From Paracoccus caeni (GTDB lineage: Bacteria; Pseudomonadota; Alphaproteobacteria; Rhodobacterales; Rhodobacteraceae), in assembly GCF_016629665.1 (NCBI RefSeq), contig NZ_JAEPRQ010000002.1, positions 248,001 through 312,000 on the forward strand: 64,000 nt of DNA. Reading direction: 5' to 3'. Both the position numbers and the translations under genes were made by a program. Below are positions 18,654 through 27,786 of the stretch, in pieces; position 1 is the first letter of the stretch, and each line of letters opens with the position of its first letter. The notes under the pieces are model-generated. The model made no database searches, was not told the DNA's origin, and saw only the letters and a program-made list of their open reading frames with translations.

Positions 18654-19499
18654 TTACTTCGCCAGCGCCTCGCGAACGCTGTCGGCCATCGGCGTGCTGT
18701 TCCGACCGATCAGCCGGGCCAGATCGTCGCCGTCGCCGTCCAGCGCACCTTTGGCAGCCATCGCATCAAAGCTCGCATAGGCAGCGGCCACAGGCGCGGG
18801 CAGTCCGGCGCCTTCCAGCGCCTTGGCATAATCGGCCTCGGACAGATCCACATAGGGAATGTCCTTGCCGGTCTGGCGTGAAATCTCGGCTGCCAGTTCT
18901 GTCAGCGTATAGGCGGGCGCACCGGCCAGTTCATAGATGGCGCCGTCATGCCCCTCGCTGGTCAGCACCCCGACCGCCGCATCCGCATAGTCGGCCCGCG
19001 ACGCCGAGGCGATCTTGCCGTTCCCCGCAGCGCCGTAGAATGCGCCGTTGGCAACCGCAGGCGCGACCGAGGCGGTGTGGTTTTCGGTGTACCAGCCATT
19101 CCGCAGAACCGTGGTGCTGAGACCCGATTCCGCCAGCATCGCCTCGGTCTGGCGATGCTCTTCGGCAAGGCCGAGGGGCGAGATATCGGCGTGAAGAAGG
19201 CTGGTATAGACGATCCGGCGAATGCCAGCCGCCTTTGCCGCATCGATAAGATTCTTGTGTTGTGCGGCACGTTTTCCGATCTCGCTGCCCGAAATCAGCA
19301 GCAGCGTATCAACGCCCTGCAAAGCCTCGGGCAGGGTTGCGGGCTGGTCATAATCGGCGCGGCGCAACTCGACCCCAAGATCGGCTCCGGCATCGAGGTT
19401 TCGCGCCAGTCCAATGATGGAATCCGTAGTGCGCTGTTTCAGCGCGGAAATAACTAGACGACCCAGTTGACCTGTGGCTCCGGTAACGGCGATACTCAT
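18654..19499 (-). CDS. NAD(P)-dependent oxidoreductase, QorB/NmrA-like
   Basis: A 281-residue atypical SDR/NmrA protein. The N-terminal Rossmann motif is TGATGQLG at residues 6-13, followed by the YTSLLHAD and LRNGWYTEN segments seen in NAD(P)H:quinone oxidoreductase 2 (QorB, formerly YtfG). The start at 19499 has GGAGAGAC just upstream; the frame extends to 19547 without support. It is divergent from an HxlR regulator, the same arrangement as the qorB/ytfH pair in enterobacteria, suggesting a role in quinone or electrophile stress. Confidence 0.9.
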   Translation of the reverse strand: MSIAVTGATGQLGRLVISALKQRTTDSIIGLARNLDAGADLGVELRRADYDQPATLPEALQGVDTLLLISGSEIGKRAAQHKNLIDAAKAAGIRRIVYTSLLHADISPLGLAEEHRQTEAMLAESGLSTTVLRNGWYTENHTASVAPAVANGAFYGAAGNGKIASASRADYADAAVGVLTSEGHDGAIYELAGAPAYTLTELAAEISRQTGKDIPYVDLSEADYAKALEGAGLPAPVAAAYASFDAMAAKGALDGDGDDLARLIGRNSTPMADSVREALAK

Positions 19500-19529
19500 G
19501 CTGTCTCTCCTTGGAGGCTGTTGTTTCGA

Positions 19530-19575
19530 CACATATGTGCCCAGCAATTACGCATGGTAAGTACGCACAAAGATG
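19530..19575. promoter_or_regulatory. Candidate operator region between qorB-like and hxlR-like genes
   Basis: The 88-bp divergent gap holds the perfect palindrome CACATATGTG (19530-19539) and, to its right, repeated GTAAGTA words. Autoregulated HxlR/qorB-type pairs carry the regulator site in this gap. Which motif is bound is inferred. Confidence 0.4.
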
Positions 19576-19587
19576 TAAGTATAGAAA

Positions 19588-19974
19588 ATGACTCATCAAC
19601 CATCCGATCCCAAACCGCAGACCCTGACCGAAACCGTCATTCGTGGCGAGTTGATGGTCCCCGGCTGCCCCTCGCGCAATATTTTGCGCAGTATGACCAG
19701 CCAGTGGGGCGTGCTGATCATGATCGCGCTGAGAGAGGATGGCACGCTGCGGTTCAACGCATTGCGGCGGCGGGTCGGCGGCGTGTCCGAGCGGATGCTG
19801 GCCGAGACATTGAAGCGTCTGGAAGCGCACGGGCTGGTGTTGCGGGTGGCTTATCCGGTGGTGCCGCCGCAGACAGAATACAGCCTGACCCCGCTGGGCG
19901 AAGATGCTGCAGAGCATGTGGCGGCATTGGCAGACTGGATCGAAGTCAACCTGCCGCTGATGCTGAAAGACTGA
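19588..19974 (+). CDS. HxlR family transcriptional regulator
   Basis: A 128-residue winged-helix protein with the HxlR signature: a conserved Cys in VPGCPSRNILR, WGVLIMIAL, the RFNALRRRVGGVSERMLAETLKRLE recognition region, and PPQTEYSLTPLG. The Cys can sense electrophiles or oxidants, as in QorR/HypR-type proteins. It is divergently paired with the QorB-like reductase and likely represses it. Confidence 0.92.
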   Translation: MTHQPSDPKPQTLTETVIRGELMVPGCPSRNILRSMTSQWGVLIMIALREDGTLRFNALRRRVGGVSERMLAETLKRLEAHGLVLRVAYPVVPPQTEYSLTPLGEDAAEHVAALADWIEVNLPLMLKD

Positions 19975-19981
19975 CGCCCGC

Positions 19982-21616
19982 CTATTCGGCCGCCAGCCCG
20001 CCTTCGTGATTGGCGCGGACACGGCCAAGAATATGATCGGCGGCTTTCTCGCCGGTCATGATCGAGGGCGAGTTCAGGTTGCCGTTGGTGATGCGCGGGA
20101 AGATCGAGCTATCGGCGACGCGCAGCCCCTCGACGCCGATCACCCGCAATTCGGGATCGACCACGGCATCGGGATCATCCGCCGCACCCATCCGGGCGGT
20201 GCCGCAGGGATGGAAGGCCGACTCGGCATGTTCGCGGATGAAGGCGTCGATCTGTTCGTCGCTCTCGACCCCGGGGCCGGGCTGGATTTCGTCGCCGCGA
20301 TATTCCGCGAAAGCTGGCTGATCGAAGATCTGCCGCGTAAGGCGGACACAGGCACGAAATTCTTTCCAATCATCGGGATGCGACATGTAGTTGAAGTGAA
20401 TTTCCGGCGTATCCATCGGGTTTTTCGAGGTAAGCCGTACGGTGCCGCGCGACTTTGACCGCATCGGGCCGACATGGGCCTGAAAACCGTGCCCCCGCAC
20501 CGCCGATTTGCCGTCATAGCGGACGGCAAGCGGCAGGAAATGATATTGAATATCAGGGTAATCGACCTGATCCGACGACCGGATGAAACCGCAGCTTTCG
20601 AACTGGTTCGATGCGCCAAGGCCGGTTTTCTGCAACAGCCACTCGACCCCGACACGACCTTTGCCGAGAAGGTTGTAGTAGGTGTATAGCGTTACCGGCT
20701 TCAACGCCTTGTATTGCATATAGATTTCAAGGTGATCCTGAAGGTTCGAGCCGACGCCGGGGCGGTCTGCCAAAGGCTCGATCCCGTGTTGGCGAAGGTG
20801 ATCGGCGGGGCCGATGCCGGACAGCATCAGGATTTTCGGGGTGTTGATCGAGCTGGCCGAAAGAATGATCTCGCGCCCTGCGGAGATCGTTTCAATCACG
20901 CCTTTTCTTTCGATTTCAACGGCATATGCGCGCTTATCCTGAAACAGGATGCGGCGGGCAAAGCCGCGGATTACCGTGAGGCGGCCGGTTTTCAGCGCCG
21001 GGCGCAGATAGGCCGAGGCAGCAGACCAGCGGCGGCCCTTCCAGATCGTAGCCTCCATCGGGCCGAAGCCTTCCTGATTTTCGCCATTGTAATCAGGTGT
21101 ATAGGGCCAACCCGCCTGTTTCCCCGCCTCGATGAAGGTGTTAAACAGCGGGTTGCGGCGGGTGCCGCGTGTCACATGCAGCGGGCCGTTGGTGCCGCGC
21201 CAGTCCGAGGCGCCGCCATGCCATGTTTCCATGCGCTTGAAATAGGGCAGTACGTCCTTGTAGCCCCAACCATCTGCGCCGGATTCCTCCCAGAAATCAA
21301 AGTCTTTCGGGTTCCCCCTGACAAAGACCATACCATTGATCGAGGATGAACCGCCCAAGACCTTGCCGCGCGGGGTGACCAACTGCCGACCGCCAAGATG
21401 TTCTTCGGGCAAGGTTTTGAAACCCCAGTCAAATTTCGACATGTTCATCGGATAGGACAAAGCACCGGGCATCTGAATGAAGATGCTGCGGTCGCTGCCG
21501 CCGAACTCGATCATGGTGACGCGGTGGCCGGCCTCGGTCAGGCGATAGGCCAGTGCGCAACCGGCCGAGCCTGCGCCGACGATGACGTAATCCGGGGTCT
21601 GAATGGGCTGATTCAT
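19982..21616 (-). CDS. betA: Choline dehydrogenase
   Basis: A 544-residue GMC oxidoreductase. The FAD motif is GAGSAG near residue 12, the GMC signatures are [15 protein letters not shown] and the [13 protein letters not shown] segment, and the active-site His lies in HPCGTARMG near the C-terminus. It oxidises choline to betaine aldehyde at the membrane using the respiratory chain. The start [16 protein letters not shown] matches the family; the frame extends 10 codons further. It is third in betI-betB-betA. The 87-bp gap from betB is filled by copy B of the 11-bp iterated element, whose last unit ends at the start codon. Confidence 0.95.
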   Translation of the reverse strand: MNQPIQTPDYVIVGAGSAGCALAYRLTEAGHRVTMIEFGGSDRSIFIQMPGALSYPMNMSKFDWGFKTLPEEHLGGRQLVTPRGKVLGGSSSINGMVFVRGNPKDFDFWEESGADGWGYKDVLPYFKRMETWHGGASDWRGTNGPLHVTRGTRRNPLFNTFIEAGKQAGWPYTPDYNGENQEGFGPMEATIWKGRRWSAASAYLRPALKTGRLTVIRGFARRILFQDKRAYAVEIERKGVIETISAGREIILSASSINTPKILMLSGIGPADHLRQHGIEPLADRPGVGSNLQDHLEIYMQYKALKPVTLYTYYNLLGKGRVGVEWLLQKTGLGASNQFESCGFIRSSDQVDYPDIQYHFLPLAVRYDGKSAVRGHGFQAHVGPMRSKSRGTVRLTSKNPMDTPEIHFNYMSHPDDWKEFRACVRLTRQIFDQPAFAEYRGDEIQPGPGVESDEQIDAFIREHAESAFHPCGTARMGAADDPDAVVDPELRVIGVEGLRVADSSIFPRITNGNLNSPSIMTGEKAADHILGRVRANHEGGLAAE

Positions 21617-21692
21617 CGCTGCACCGACCGTGCGCCGGGAATGCACAGCGCGTACACAGGTTGTACACAGCTTGCGAGCGTTGCGTGTTGCG
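21616..21692 (-). repeat. 11-bp iterated element, copy B, abutting the betA start
   Basis: On the minus strand, a 22-bp head (21671-21692) is followed by CTGTGTACAAC, CTGTGTACGCG, CTGTGCATTCC, CGGCGCACGGT, CGGTGCAGCGA. The final A is the first base of the betA ATG. It has the same unit count and layout as copy A (9981-10057). Because it fills the leader of betA, it could affect betA translation or mark a small insertion in the bet operon. Confidence 0.7.
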
Positions 21693-21703
21693 TGGCGGGA
21701 CGC

Positions 21704-23146
21704 TCAGTATGGCGCATCGACCCCTCCCATTCCGACATAGACGGTCTTCAGTTGCGAATAATGTTCGATCGCGGCGGCGGAATTTTCGCGCCCGATACCC
21801 GATAGTTTGACCCCGCCGAAAGGCATCTCGACCGGGGTGAGGTTATAGGCGTTGATCCAGCAGGTGCCCGCCTCCAGCTTGGCGATGACGCGGTGCGCGC
21901 GGGTCAGATCCTGCGTGAAGATCCCCGCTGCAAGGCCGTAGCCGGTTGCATTGGCGCGGAAGATCACGTCGGCCTCGTCGGTGAAGGTCAGCGTCGTCAT
22001 CACTGGGCCGAAGATTTCCTCGCGGGCGATGCTCATGTCGTCAGAGGCGGCAAAGACGGTCGGCGGGATGAACGCCCCCTCGCCCGCGCCGCCGCAGATC
22101 AGGGCCGCGCCCTCGCTTTCGCCTGCGCCGATGGCGGTGCGGATTTTGGCGGCCTGTGCGGGGCTGACGATGGGGCCGTATTGCGTCTCGGGGTCCAGCG
22201 GGTCACCGATGCGGATCGTCGCGATGCGGGCCTTGAGCTTTTCAAGGAAGGCATCCCGGATCGCCTCATGCACGAAAACGCGGGTGCCGTTCGAGCAGAT
22301 CTGGCCCGAGGAGTAGAAATTCGCCAGCATCGCCGCGCCGACGGCATCGTCCAGATTGGCGTCCTCAAAGACGATCAGGGGCGATTTGCCGCCAAGCTCC
22401 ATGGTGACGTGGCGCATCCCCTCGGCAGCGGCGGCATAGACCTTTTGGCCCGTGGCGACCGAGCCGGTCAGCGAGACCTTGGCCACATGAAGATCGTTGA
22501 CCAGCGCGGCACCAACCGCTCCGCGACCTTGAACCACGTTGAACACACCCGCGGGCAGCCCTGCCTCAAGCAGAATTTCAGCAAGTTTCAGCGCGCCAAG
22601 CGGCGTCTCTTCCGACGGTTTGAAAACCATCGCATTGCCCATCGCCAAGGCCGGGGCGGATTTCCAGCAGGCGATCTGGCTGGGATAATTCCACGCGCCG
22701 ATGCCCGCGCAAACGCCCAGCGGCTCGCGGATCGTATAGGCCCAGTCACGGCCCAGCGGGATCATCTGGCCGGTGACGGTCGCGGCCAGTCCGCCGAAAA
22801 ATTCCAGCGCCGCCGCGCCTGATTCCCAGTCTGCGACTAGCGTTTCCTGAATGGGCTTTCCGGTGTCGAGCGTTTCCAGCCGCGACAATTCCTCGTTGCG
22901 TTCGCGGATGATCGCGGCGGCACGGGTCAGGACGCGGCCACGCTCGACCGGGGCCAGCGCCGCCCATTCGACCTGCGCCCTGGCGGCGACCTTGCAGGCA
23001 CGCGCCACCTGCGCGACCGAGGCTTCGCGGAGGCTGGCGATTTCCTCGCCGGTATAGGGATAAAGGACGGGCAGCGCCGCGCCCTCGCCCTCGACCGGGC
23101 GGCCATCGATGAACAGGCTGGCTGCGGGTTGGGCGGAAAGCGTCAT
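21704..23146 (-). CDS. betB: Betaine aldehyde dehydrogenase
   Basis: A 480-residue aldehyde dehydrogenase. The catalytic Cys is in [10 protein letters not shown], the general base Glu in MELGGKSP, with NAD-binding PWNYP-like ([13 protein letters not shown]) and GSVATG motifs. It converts betaine aldehyde to the osmoprotectant glycine betaine. It overlaps the betI stop by 4 bp (ATGA) and precedes betA. Confidence 0.94.
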   Translation of the reverse strand: MTLSAQPAASLFIDGRPVEGEGAALPVLYPYTGEEIASLREASVAQVARACKVAARAQVEWAALAPVERGRVLTRAAAIIRERNEELSRLETLDTGKPIQETLVADWESGAAALEFFGGLAATVTGQMIPLGRDWAYTIREPLGVCAGIGAWNYPSQIACWKSAPALAMGNAMVFKPSEETPLGALKLAEILLEAGLPAGVFNVVQGRGAVGAALVNDLHVAKVSLTGSVATGQKVYAAAAEGMRHVTMELGGKSPLIVFEDANLDDAVGAAMLANFYSSGQICSNGTRVFVHEAIRDAFLEKLKARIATIRIGDPLDPETQYGPIVSPAQAAKIRTAIGAGESEGAALICGGAGEGAFIPPTVFAASDDMSIAREEIFGPVMTTLTFTDEADVIFRANATGYGLAAGIFTQDLTRAHRVIAKLEAGTCWINAYNLTPVEMPFGGVKLSGIGRENSAAAIEHYSQLKTVYVGMGGVDAPY

Positions 23147-23709
23147 GCGAGAGCCTCGTCAAGATAGTCCAGAACAAGTTGCCGGGCGCTGTCGCCATCG
23201 GTCGGACGCGCCGACAGGACCGAGCGCAGATAGACACCGTCGATCAGCGCGCCCAGCGTCTCGGCGACCTGATCGGGGCGGCTGGTCATCGGGCGCAACG
23301 CCACCAGAAGGTTCGAGCGCAGGCGGCGGTGATAGACGCGCAGCAGGCGGGCGGCATCGGTATTGGTCAGCGCCAGCGCATAGAAGTTCAGCCATGCGCT
23401 GACCGTCTCGCGCTGGAAATTCTGCGAGGCAAAGCTGGCGGTGATGATCGCCACCACCCGGCTGCGCGAATCGTTCGATTTCAGTTCATCCCGGACCGAA
23501 TCACCGAAGGTCTTCAGGATGAAGCGCATCGCGTGCAGAAAAATCTGGTCCTTCGAGCCGAAATAATGATGCGCCAAAGCAGGCGACATCCCTGCCCGCT
23601 TGGCGATCTGCGCGACCGTCACGTCCAGCGAACCGGCCTTGCCTACTTCGTGGATCGTGGCGTTGATTAACGCGGCTTTTCGGATAGGCTCGGCCCCAAT
23701 CTTTGGCAT
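23143..23709 (-). CDS. betI: TetR-family repressor BetI
   Basis: A 188-residue TetR-type protein starting [14 protein letters not shown], aligned with the known BetI start MPKLG. The N-terminal helix-turn-helix spans about residues 10-55 ([22 protein letters not shown]); the rest is the ligand-binding helical domain ([13 protein letters not shown]). GAGGC precedes this ATG, while upstream in-frame ATGs lack a Shine-Dalgarno. BetI represses bet genes until choline binds. It is first in the betIBA run and divergent from choXWV. Confidence 0.93.
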   Translation of the reverse strand: MPKIGAEPIRKAALINATIHEVGKAGSLDVTVAQIAKRAGMSPALAHHYFGSKDQIFLHAMRFILKTFGDSVRDELKSNDSRSRVVAIITASFASQNFQRETVSAWLNFYALALTNTDAARLLRVYHRRLRSNLLVALRPMTSRPDQVAETLGALIDGVYLRSVLSARPTDGDSARQLVLDYLDEALA

Positions 23710-23741
23710 TTTGCCTCGCATGCGATGAAAATAGTTGCATT

Positions 23742-23778
23742 TTGATTGAACTGTATCCTTAATTGACTGATCAATCAA
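23742..23778. promoter_or_regulatory. Candidate BetI operator between betI and choX
   Basis: Perfect 8-bp arms TTGATTGA (23742-23749) and TCAATCAA (23771-23778) flank the centre of the 86-bp divergent gap. A nested ATTGA/TCAAT dyad lies at 23762-23775. The position suits control of both betIBA and choXWV by BetI. The site assignment is inferred. Confidence 0.6.
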
Positions 23779-23795
23779 GAACAGGGAGCCCAAGC

Positions 23796-24737
23796 ATGAC
23801 AGTTCAACGTATCGTCACCGCTTTGGCCGTCGGTGCCGCGTTGACGGGCGCAGCAACGGCCGCCGAGCCCGAGCAATGTCAGAAGGTCACCATCTCGGAT
23901 GTTGGCTGGACGGATATCACCGCCACGACCGCGCTGGCCTCGACCGTATTGCAGGCGCTTGGCTATGAGACCGAGACCAAGGTTCTGTCGCTGCCGGTGA
24001 CCTTCACCGCCCTCTCCACGGATGATCTGGACATCTTCCTTGGCAACTGGATGCCGACGATGGAGGCCGATATCGGCCCCTATACCGAGGCAGGCACCAT
24101 CGACACGGTGCGCGTCAACCTGACCGGCGCGAAATATACGCTGGCGACGAACAAGGCCGGTGCCGATCTGGGGATCGCCGATTTCGCCGATATCGCCAAA
24201 CATGCGGATGCGCTCAGCAGCACCATCTATGGGATCGAGCCGGGCAATGACGGCAACCGCCTGCTGCTGGAAATGGTCGCGGACAACAAGTTTGATCTGG
24301 GCACGTTCGAGATCCTCGAAAGCAGTGAACAGGGGATGCTGGCGCAGGTATCGCGCGCAGATAACTCCGGGCAGCCGGTCGTCTTCCTTGGTTGGGAGCC
24401 GCACCCGATGAACACCCAGTTCGAGCTGACCTATCTGACCGGCGGCGATGATGTCTTCGGGCCTGATTTCGGCGGGGCCGAAGTGCGGACGAATACCCGT
24501 GCAGGCTATGTCGAGGAATGCCCGAATGTCGGCAAGTTCCTGCAAAATCTGGAATTCACCCTGCCGATGGAGAGCGAAGTCATGGGGATCATCCTGAATG
24601 ACGGCGCCGATCCGATGGCTGCCGCAAAGGAATGGCTGGAGGCCAATCCCGACGCCGTGACGCCCTGGATCGACGGCGTCACCACCGCCGATGGCGGCGA
24701 TGCGCAGGCTGCGATCAGCGAGGCTCTCGGGGGTTGA
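23796..24737 (+). CDS. choX: Choline ABC transporter, periplasmic substrate-binding protein
   Basis: A 313-residue exported binding protein with a signal peptide (residues 1-23, ending ATA-AE). It carries the Trp positions that form the aromatic cage for quaternary amines: DVGWTD, GNWMP and LGWEPHPMN. It matches the ChoX/ProX type. The start at 23796 has AGGGAG upstream. It is first of choX-choW-choV and divergent from betI, so imported choline is passed directly to BetA and BetB. Confidence 0.93.
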   Translation: MTVQRIVTALAVGAALTGAATAAEPEQCQKVTISDVGWTDITATTALASTVLQALGYETETKVLSLPVTFTALSTDDLDIFLGNWMPTMEADIGPYTEAGTIDTVRVNLTGAKYTLATNKAGADLGIADFADIAKHADALSSTIYGIEPGNDGNRLLLEMVADNKFDLGTFEILESSEQGMLAQVSRADNSGQPVVFLGWEPHPMNTQFELTYLTGGDDVFGPDFGGAEVRTNTRAGYVEECPNVGKFLQNLEFTLPMESEVMGIILNDGADPMAAAKEWLEANPDAVTPWIDGVTTADGGDAQAAISEALGG

Positions 24738-24745
24738 AATCTGCT

Positions 24746-24772
24746 GCCGCAGCGTCAACCATACGCTGCGGC
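24746..24772 (+). promoter_or_regulatory. Intercistronic stem-loop choX-choW
   Basis: GCCGCAGCGT pairs with ACGCTGCGGC around a 7-nt loop, 8 bp after choX. There is no T-run. Such hairpins between a binding-protein gene and its permease gene commonly protect the upstream message and raise binding-protein level. Confidence 0.6.
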
Positions 24773-24847
24773 GGCACTCCGCAAGCCAAAAACAGAATGC
24801 ACAGCCACCCGGCGAACCAGCACGACTAACAAGCGAGGCGACAGGGA

Positions 24848-25696
24848 ATGGAGCAACTGACTGGTCTGGTGACGGACAACAAGATCCCGGTGGGGCGAAC
24901 CGCGAAGGTTTTCTTCGACTGGCTGCAAGCCAACGCGGCATGGTTTTTTAACGGCATATCATCGGCGATGGATTGGCTGATCGGCGGGGTTCTGGCCACG
25001 CTGCAGGCACCGCATCCATTCCTGTTCATCCTGATCGCCGTCGCGCTGACATGGTTTCTGCAGAAAAGCTGGAAGCCCTGTCTGCTGGTCGCGGTCGGGC
25101 TCTTGTTCATTCTCAATCAGGGTTATTGGGACCAGACGCTGCAATCGCTGACGCTGGTGCTGTCGGCCTGTATCGTCTGTATGGCGGTCGGCGTGCCAAT
25201 CGGCATCGCGGCGGCGCACCGTCCCCGGCTTTACGCATGGATGCGCCCGGTTCTGGACCTGATGCAGACGCTGCCAACCTTTGTCTATCTGATCCCGGCC
25301 ATCGTCTTCTTTGGCATCGGCATGGTGCCGGGCCTGCTGGCGACGGTAATCTTCGTGCTGCCCGCGCCGATCCGGCTGACGCAACTTGGGATTTCCTCGA
25401 CCCCGTCACCGCTGATCGAGGCGGCGACCGCCTTTGGCGCAACGCCGCGGCAATTGCTGTGGAAGGTCGAATTGCCAAGCGCCCTGCCGCAGATCATGGC
25501 CGGTCTGAACCAGACGATCATGCTGTCGCTGTCGATGGTGGTCATCGCTGCGCTGGTCGGTGCGTCGGGGCTTGGGGTGCCGGTGGTCCGGGCGCTGAAC
25601 AGCGTCAACACCGCGCTTGGTTTTGAATCAGGGTTCGTCATCGTGGTCGTCGCCATCATGCTGGACCGGATGTTGCGGATGGAGCGTCGGAAATGA
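24848..25696 (+). CDS. choW: Choline ABC transporter, permease
   Basis: A 282-residue membrane protein of the ProW/OpuAB type with about six transmembrane helices. The ABC-coupling EAA loop is EAATAFGATPRQLLWKVELP. It forms the translocation channel with ChoX and ChoV. Its stop overlaps the choV start (ATGA). Confidence 0.93.
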   Translation: MEQLTGLVTDNKIPVGRTAKVFFDWLQANAAWFFNGISSAMDWLIGGVLATLQAPHPFLFILIAVALTWFLQKSWKPCLLVAVGLLFILNQGYWDQTLQSLTLVLSACIVCMAVGVPIGIAAAHRPRLYAWMRPVLDLMQTLPTFVYLIPAIVFFGIGMVPGLLATVIFVLPAPIRLTQLGISSTPSPLIEAATAFGATPRQLLWKVELPSALPQIMAGLNQTIMLSLSMVVIAALVGASGLGVPVVRALNSVNTALGFESGFVIVVVAIMLDRMLRMERRK

Positions 25697-26724
25697 GCGT
25701 GGAATTCAGCGAGAACAGTCAGAACGCCGTCGAATTCGACAAGGTCAGCATCGTCTTTGGCAACGCCCCGAAAAAGGCTTTGCCGCTGATGGACAAGGGG
25801 CTGGAGCGTGGGCCGATCAAATCCGAGACCGGACAGGTTCTGGGGGTGCATGACTGTAGCCTGAACGTGCGTCAGGGCGAGATTTTGGTGCTGATGGGTC
25901 TGTCAGGCTCGGGCAAATCCACGCTTTTGCGGGCGGTCAATGCGCTGAACGATGTCTGCCGGGGCGAGGTTCGGGTGCTGCGGAATGGCAGCATGGTTTC
26001 GGTCACCGGGGCGGGAAAGCAGGATCTGCGCAATATCCGGCTGAACACGGTGGCGATGGTGTTCCAGCAATTCGGCCTGCTGCCATGGCGCTCGGTCCGC
26101 GAGAATGTGGGCCTGGGGCTGGAGCTTGCCGGGATGACCGCAACTGAGCGCGCGGCGAAGGTGGACCAGCAGTTGAAGACCGTCGGTCTGGATGAATGGG
26201 CCGAACGCAAGGTCGGCGAATTGTCCGGCGGGATGCAGCAGCGCGTGGGCCTTGCCCGGGCCTTTGCCACCGACGCGCCGATCCTGCTGATGGATGAGCC
26301 GTTCAGCGCGCTGGATCCGCTGATCCGGTCGCGGTTGCAGGATGAGTTGCTGGAATTGCAGGCCAAGACGCAGCGGACGATCATCTTCGTCAGCCACGAT
26401 CTGGACGAGGCATTCAAGCTGGGCAACCGCATCGCGCTGATGGAGGGAGGTCGGATCGTCCAGATCGGCACCGCACGCGAGATCATCGCCAATCCGGTGA
26501 ACGAATATGTGGCCGATTTCGTCGCCCATATGAACCCTCTGGGCGTTCTGACTGCCGCCGATGTGGCCCAACCGGGCGAGGCTACGGGCGATCTGATCCC
26601 ACGCGACATGCCGGTGCGTGAGGTGATGGTCCTGCTGGCCGATCGCGATGCGCTGCCGGTCGAGGGTGGCGGGATGATCACCCGAGATGCGGTTCTGGCC
26701 CGGCTGATCGATCCGAAGGGTTAA
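25693..26724 (+). CDS. choV: Choline ABC transporter, ATP-binding protein
   Basis: A 343-residue ATPase: Walker A GLSGSGKST near residue 66, signature LSGGMQQRVGLARA near 177, Walker B ILLMDEPFSALD near 197, and the H-loop SHDLDEA. A C-terminal extension of about 60 residues follows the ATPase core. It energises ChoW and is translationally coupled to it. Confidence 0.94.
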   Translation: MSVEFSENSQNAVEFDKVSIVFGNAPKKALPLMDKGLERGPIKSETGQVLGVHDCSLNVRQGEILVLMGLSGSGKSTLLRAVNALNDVCRGEVRVLRNGSMVSVTGAGKQDLRNIRLNTVAMVFQQFGLLPWRSVRENVGLGLELAGMTATERAAKVDQQLKTVGLDEWAERKVGELSGGMQQRVGLARAFATDAPILLMDEPFSALDPLIRSRLQDELLELQAKTQRTIIFVSHDLDEAFKLGNRIALMEGGRIVQIGTAREIIANPVNEYVADFVAHMNPLGVLTAADVAQPGEATGDLIPRDMPVREVMVLLADRDALPVEGGGMITRDAVLARLIDPKG

Positions 26725-26753
26725 TCTGCGGCCTGCGCCTGTGAACCAAGGAT

Positions 26754-26786
26754 AATGCCCGCCAATTGTGGCGGGCATTTCATTTT
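26754..26786 (+). terminator. Intrinsic terminator of choXWV
   Basis: AATGCCCGCC pairs with GGCGGGCATT (6-nt loop AATTGT), followed by TCATTTT, 30 bp after the choV stop. Confidence 0.88.
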
Positions 26787-26900
26787 CAACAGGGCTCCAA
26801 CCTGACCCAGCCCATATAGGTCCCTGCTCGCCCGGCCCCTTGTCTGCCGTCGCCGGAACCGCCACCTTCCTCTCAAACCGTCACCAAGGGGAAACACACC

Positions 26901-27674
26901 ATGCGCCTTGCTCTTGCCCAGATGTCCCCCGGCGATGCTGCGGATGGCACGGCGCTGGCGCAGCTCGAAACCCTTGCCGCTTCGCTGTCGCTACAGAATG
27001 TGGATCTGCTGATCCTGCCGGAACTGTTCCTGCCCGGCTATAACCAGCCCTCCGCCCATCGCGACCTGTCGCAACCGCTTGATGGCGAATGGAGCCGCAG
27101 TATCGCCGCCATTGCCCGCAATAACGGGCTTGCCATCGCCTATGGCTGGGCCGAGCGTGATGGCAACGCCGTCTATAACGCCGCTTCCTTCATCGGCCCC
27201 GATGGGGCCCGTCTGGCCCATTACCGCAAGATCCAGCTTTTCGGCGAGATGGAGCGTGCCAGTTTCACCCCCGGCCACGATGCCCCGCCGGTCTTTGCTT
27301 TCAAGGATCGGCAGCTTGGAATGCTGATCTGCTACGATATCGAATTTCCCGAACATGCCCGCGATCTGGCCGGTCGCGGCGCGCAGGTGCTGCTGGTGCC
27401 GACCGCCAATCCGCAGGGTTTCGAGCATGTCCAGGACATCCTTGTCCCTGCCCGCGCCTATGAAAACCGGGTGACCGTGGCCTATGCGAATTACAGCGGG
27501 CCGGACGGGGATCTGGTCTTCGGCGGCGGCTCGGTCATTGCCGGGCCTGATGGCAAGCCCCTTGCCAGCGCCGGAACCGCGACGGGCCAGACGGTTCTGA
27601 TCGTCGATCTGCCCGCGGATGACGGCTCTGATCTGCTCTCGACCCAACTCGGCGATCTGCGCCGCCCCTACTGA
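26901..27674 (+). CDS. Carbon-nitrogen hydrolase (nitrilase superfamily)
   Basis: A 257-residue amidase-type enzyme with the Glu-Lys-Cys triad: Glu in LPELFLPGY, Lys in HYRKIQLFGE, Cys in LICYDIEFPE. It hydrolyses an amide or nitrile; the specific substrate (for example an omega-amide or deaminated glutathione) is not readable. It lies alone between the choXWV terminator and a TonB receptor gene. Confidence 0.9.
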   Translation: MRLALAQMSPGDAADGTALAQLETLAASLSLQNVDLLILPELFLPGYNQPSAHRDLSQPLDGEWSRSIAAIARNNGLAIAYGWAERDGNAVYNAASFIGPDGARLAHYRKIQLFGEMERASFTPGHDAPPVFAFKDRQLGMLICYDIEFPEHARDLAGRGAQVLLVPTANPQGFEHVQDILVPARAYENRVTVAYANYSGPDGDLVFGGGSVIAGPDGKPLASAGTATGQTVLIVDLPADDGSDLLSTQLGDLRRPY

Positions 27675-27786
27675 CCATAAGTGCAGGTGCCGCGAACTTG
27701 ACCCAGTTCACGAACGGGTGATACTTCCGCGCCAGCCAGTGTGAAGCGCCAGCGACCAATCCAGCCTTGCCAATCTGGAGGTCGCG

